From an uncultured Oscillibacter sp. (lineage in GTDB: Bacteria; Bacillota_A; Clostridia; Oscillospirales; Oscillospiraceae), in NCBI GenBank assembly GCA_902462475.1, contig CABQCB010000073.1:1-7829 (forward strand): 7,829 bases of DNA. The letters are read 5' to 3'. Positions 7,659 to 7,829 of the stretch are shown one piece after another. Every line of letters begins with the position of its first letter. Position 1 is the first letter of the stretch. The translations under genes were made by a program, and so were the position numbers. The notes under the pieces were generated by a model, which worked only from the letters and a program-made list of their open reading frames with translations, had not been told where the DNA came from and searched no databases.

Positions 7659-7666
7659 CCTCCTTT
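7659..7666 (-). promoter_or_regulatory. Shine-Dalgarno of the MalY-like gene, unusually distant from the start
   Basis: Read on the minus strand this is AAAGGAGG, a near-perfect Shine-Dalgarno. It lies 27 nt before the preferred ATG (7629-7631), too far for normal initiation if the RNA is extended. The rival in-frame GTG at 7644-7646 would be 12 nt away. The intervening bases contain a perfect hairpin (7638-7657), which could shorten the effective distance to 7 nt. Confidence 0.8.
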
Positions 7667-7669
7667 CCG

Positions 7670-7695
7670 GCTGACGGGTATGAAGGGCCGTCAGC
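7670..7695 (-). promoter_or_regulatory. 8-bp hairpin immediately upstream of the Shine-Dalgarno
   Basis: GCTGACGG (7670-7677) and CCGTCAGC (7688-7695) are perfect inverted repeats around a 10-nt loop. The stem ends three bases before the AAAGGAGG site. There is no T run after it on either strand, so it does not look like a terminator. It may keep the ribosome site single-stranded, mark an RNA processing point between the two minus-strand genes, or be a protein-binding site. Confidence 0.5.
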
Positions 7696-7716
7696 ACATC
7701 AACAAATCAGCGAACC

Positions 7717-7829
7717 TTAAAAGGTCCTGACATAGCGCAGGTCTACACAGACAGCGTCCGGCGGAAAGGGGATCTCCGCATGGGTGCCGTCCCAGGAAAA
7801 GCCGTGGCGGGCGTAAAAGCGGCGGGCCT
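7717..7829 (-). CDS. GNAT family N-acetyltransferase, C-terminal end only
   Basis: The last 36 codons of a gene that enters from the right edge, ending in TAA at 7717-7719. The visible residues start ARRFYARHGFSWDGT and finish DLRYVRTF. The A-R-R-F-Y-x-R-x-G-F motif is the standard alpha4-beta6 segment near the end of GNAT acetyltransferases, followed here by the usual short closing strand (CVDLRYVR). These enzymes move an acetyl group from acetyl-CoA to an amine; the substrate cannot be told from this fragment, and the acetyl-CoA-binding motif lies outside the window. The gene precedes the MalY-like gene by 85 bp in the same direction with no clear terminator between, suggesting one operon. 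Confidence 0.85.
   Translation of the reverse strand, partial: ARRFYARHGFSWDGTHAEIPFPPDAVCVDLRYVRTF

Noticed and set aside
7667..7716. Possible promoter between the acetyltransferase and MalY-like genes
   Set aside because: TTGTTG- and TTCATA-like hexamers exist on the minus strand, but the matches are poor and the spacing does not fit well, so co-transcription is preferred.
6720..7730. A 336-codon open frame on the plus strand opposite the MalY-like gene
   Set aside because: The minus strand carries every catalytic motif of a PLP enzyme; the plus-strand product is low in complexity (Val, Gly, His, Asp) and has no known motif.

Overview
The window looks like a chromosomal segment of a GC-rich Gram-positive gut Clostridium-class bacterium, most likely Oscillospiraceae/Ruminococcaceae (Flavonifractor- or Oscillibacter-like). 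This is inferred from three things: a huge surface protein that combines a fibro-slime domain, pilin-type isopeptide domains and three C-terminal SLH repeats; the family-typical tail after those repeats; and strong AAAGGAGG-type ribosome binding sites. No 16S rRNA or other taxonomic marker is present, so the assignment stays tentative.

Layout. Bases 2-6310 (+) hold one giant open frame, cut off at its 5' end by the window edge. It encodes at least 2102 residues of a secreted, SLH-anchored adhesin or stalk-like protein. Domain order is fibro-slime, SpaA/Cna-B-like, a second degenerate SpaA-like domain, a DUF7601-like beta-sandwich, two FctA (Spy0128-type) pilin domains, a second DUF7601-like sandwich split by an acidic Pro-rich insert, a DUF11 repeat, a third DUF7601-like sandwich, three SLH repeats and a conserved tail. 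Just after the stop lies a perfect 17-bp inverted repeat flanked by A and T runs (6344-6383). It can terminate this gene and also the convergent transcript from the right. A weaker terminator-like hairpin follows at 6392-6423.

Bases 6426-7631 (-) encode a complete MalY/PatB-type PLP enzyme (C-S lyase/aminotransferase fold). Upstream of it, bases 7717-7829 (-) hold the last 36 residues of a GNAT N-acetyltransferase. The two minus-strand genes are 85 bp apart in the same direction with no convincing promoter between them, so they are probably co-transcribed. Nothing links them functionally to the surface protein; the terminator separates the two transcription units.

The most unusual regulatory feature is the leader of the MalY-like gene. 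Its strong Shine-Dalgarno lies 27 nt from the best ATG, and a perfect 7-bp hairpin fills 20 of those 27 nt, so folding would restore a 7-nt spacing. A second 8-bp hairpin lies just upstream of the Shine-Dalgarno. There is no stretch over 300 bases without a gene, and I see no RNA genes, CRISPR arrays, insertion sequences or attachment sites.
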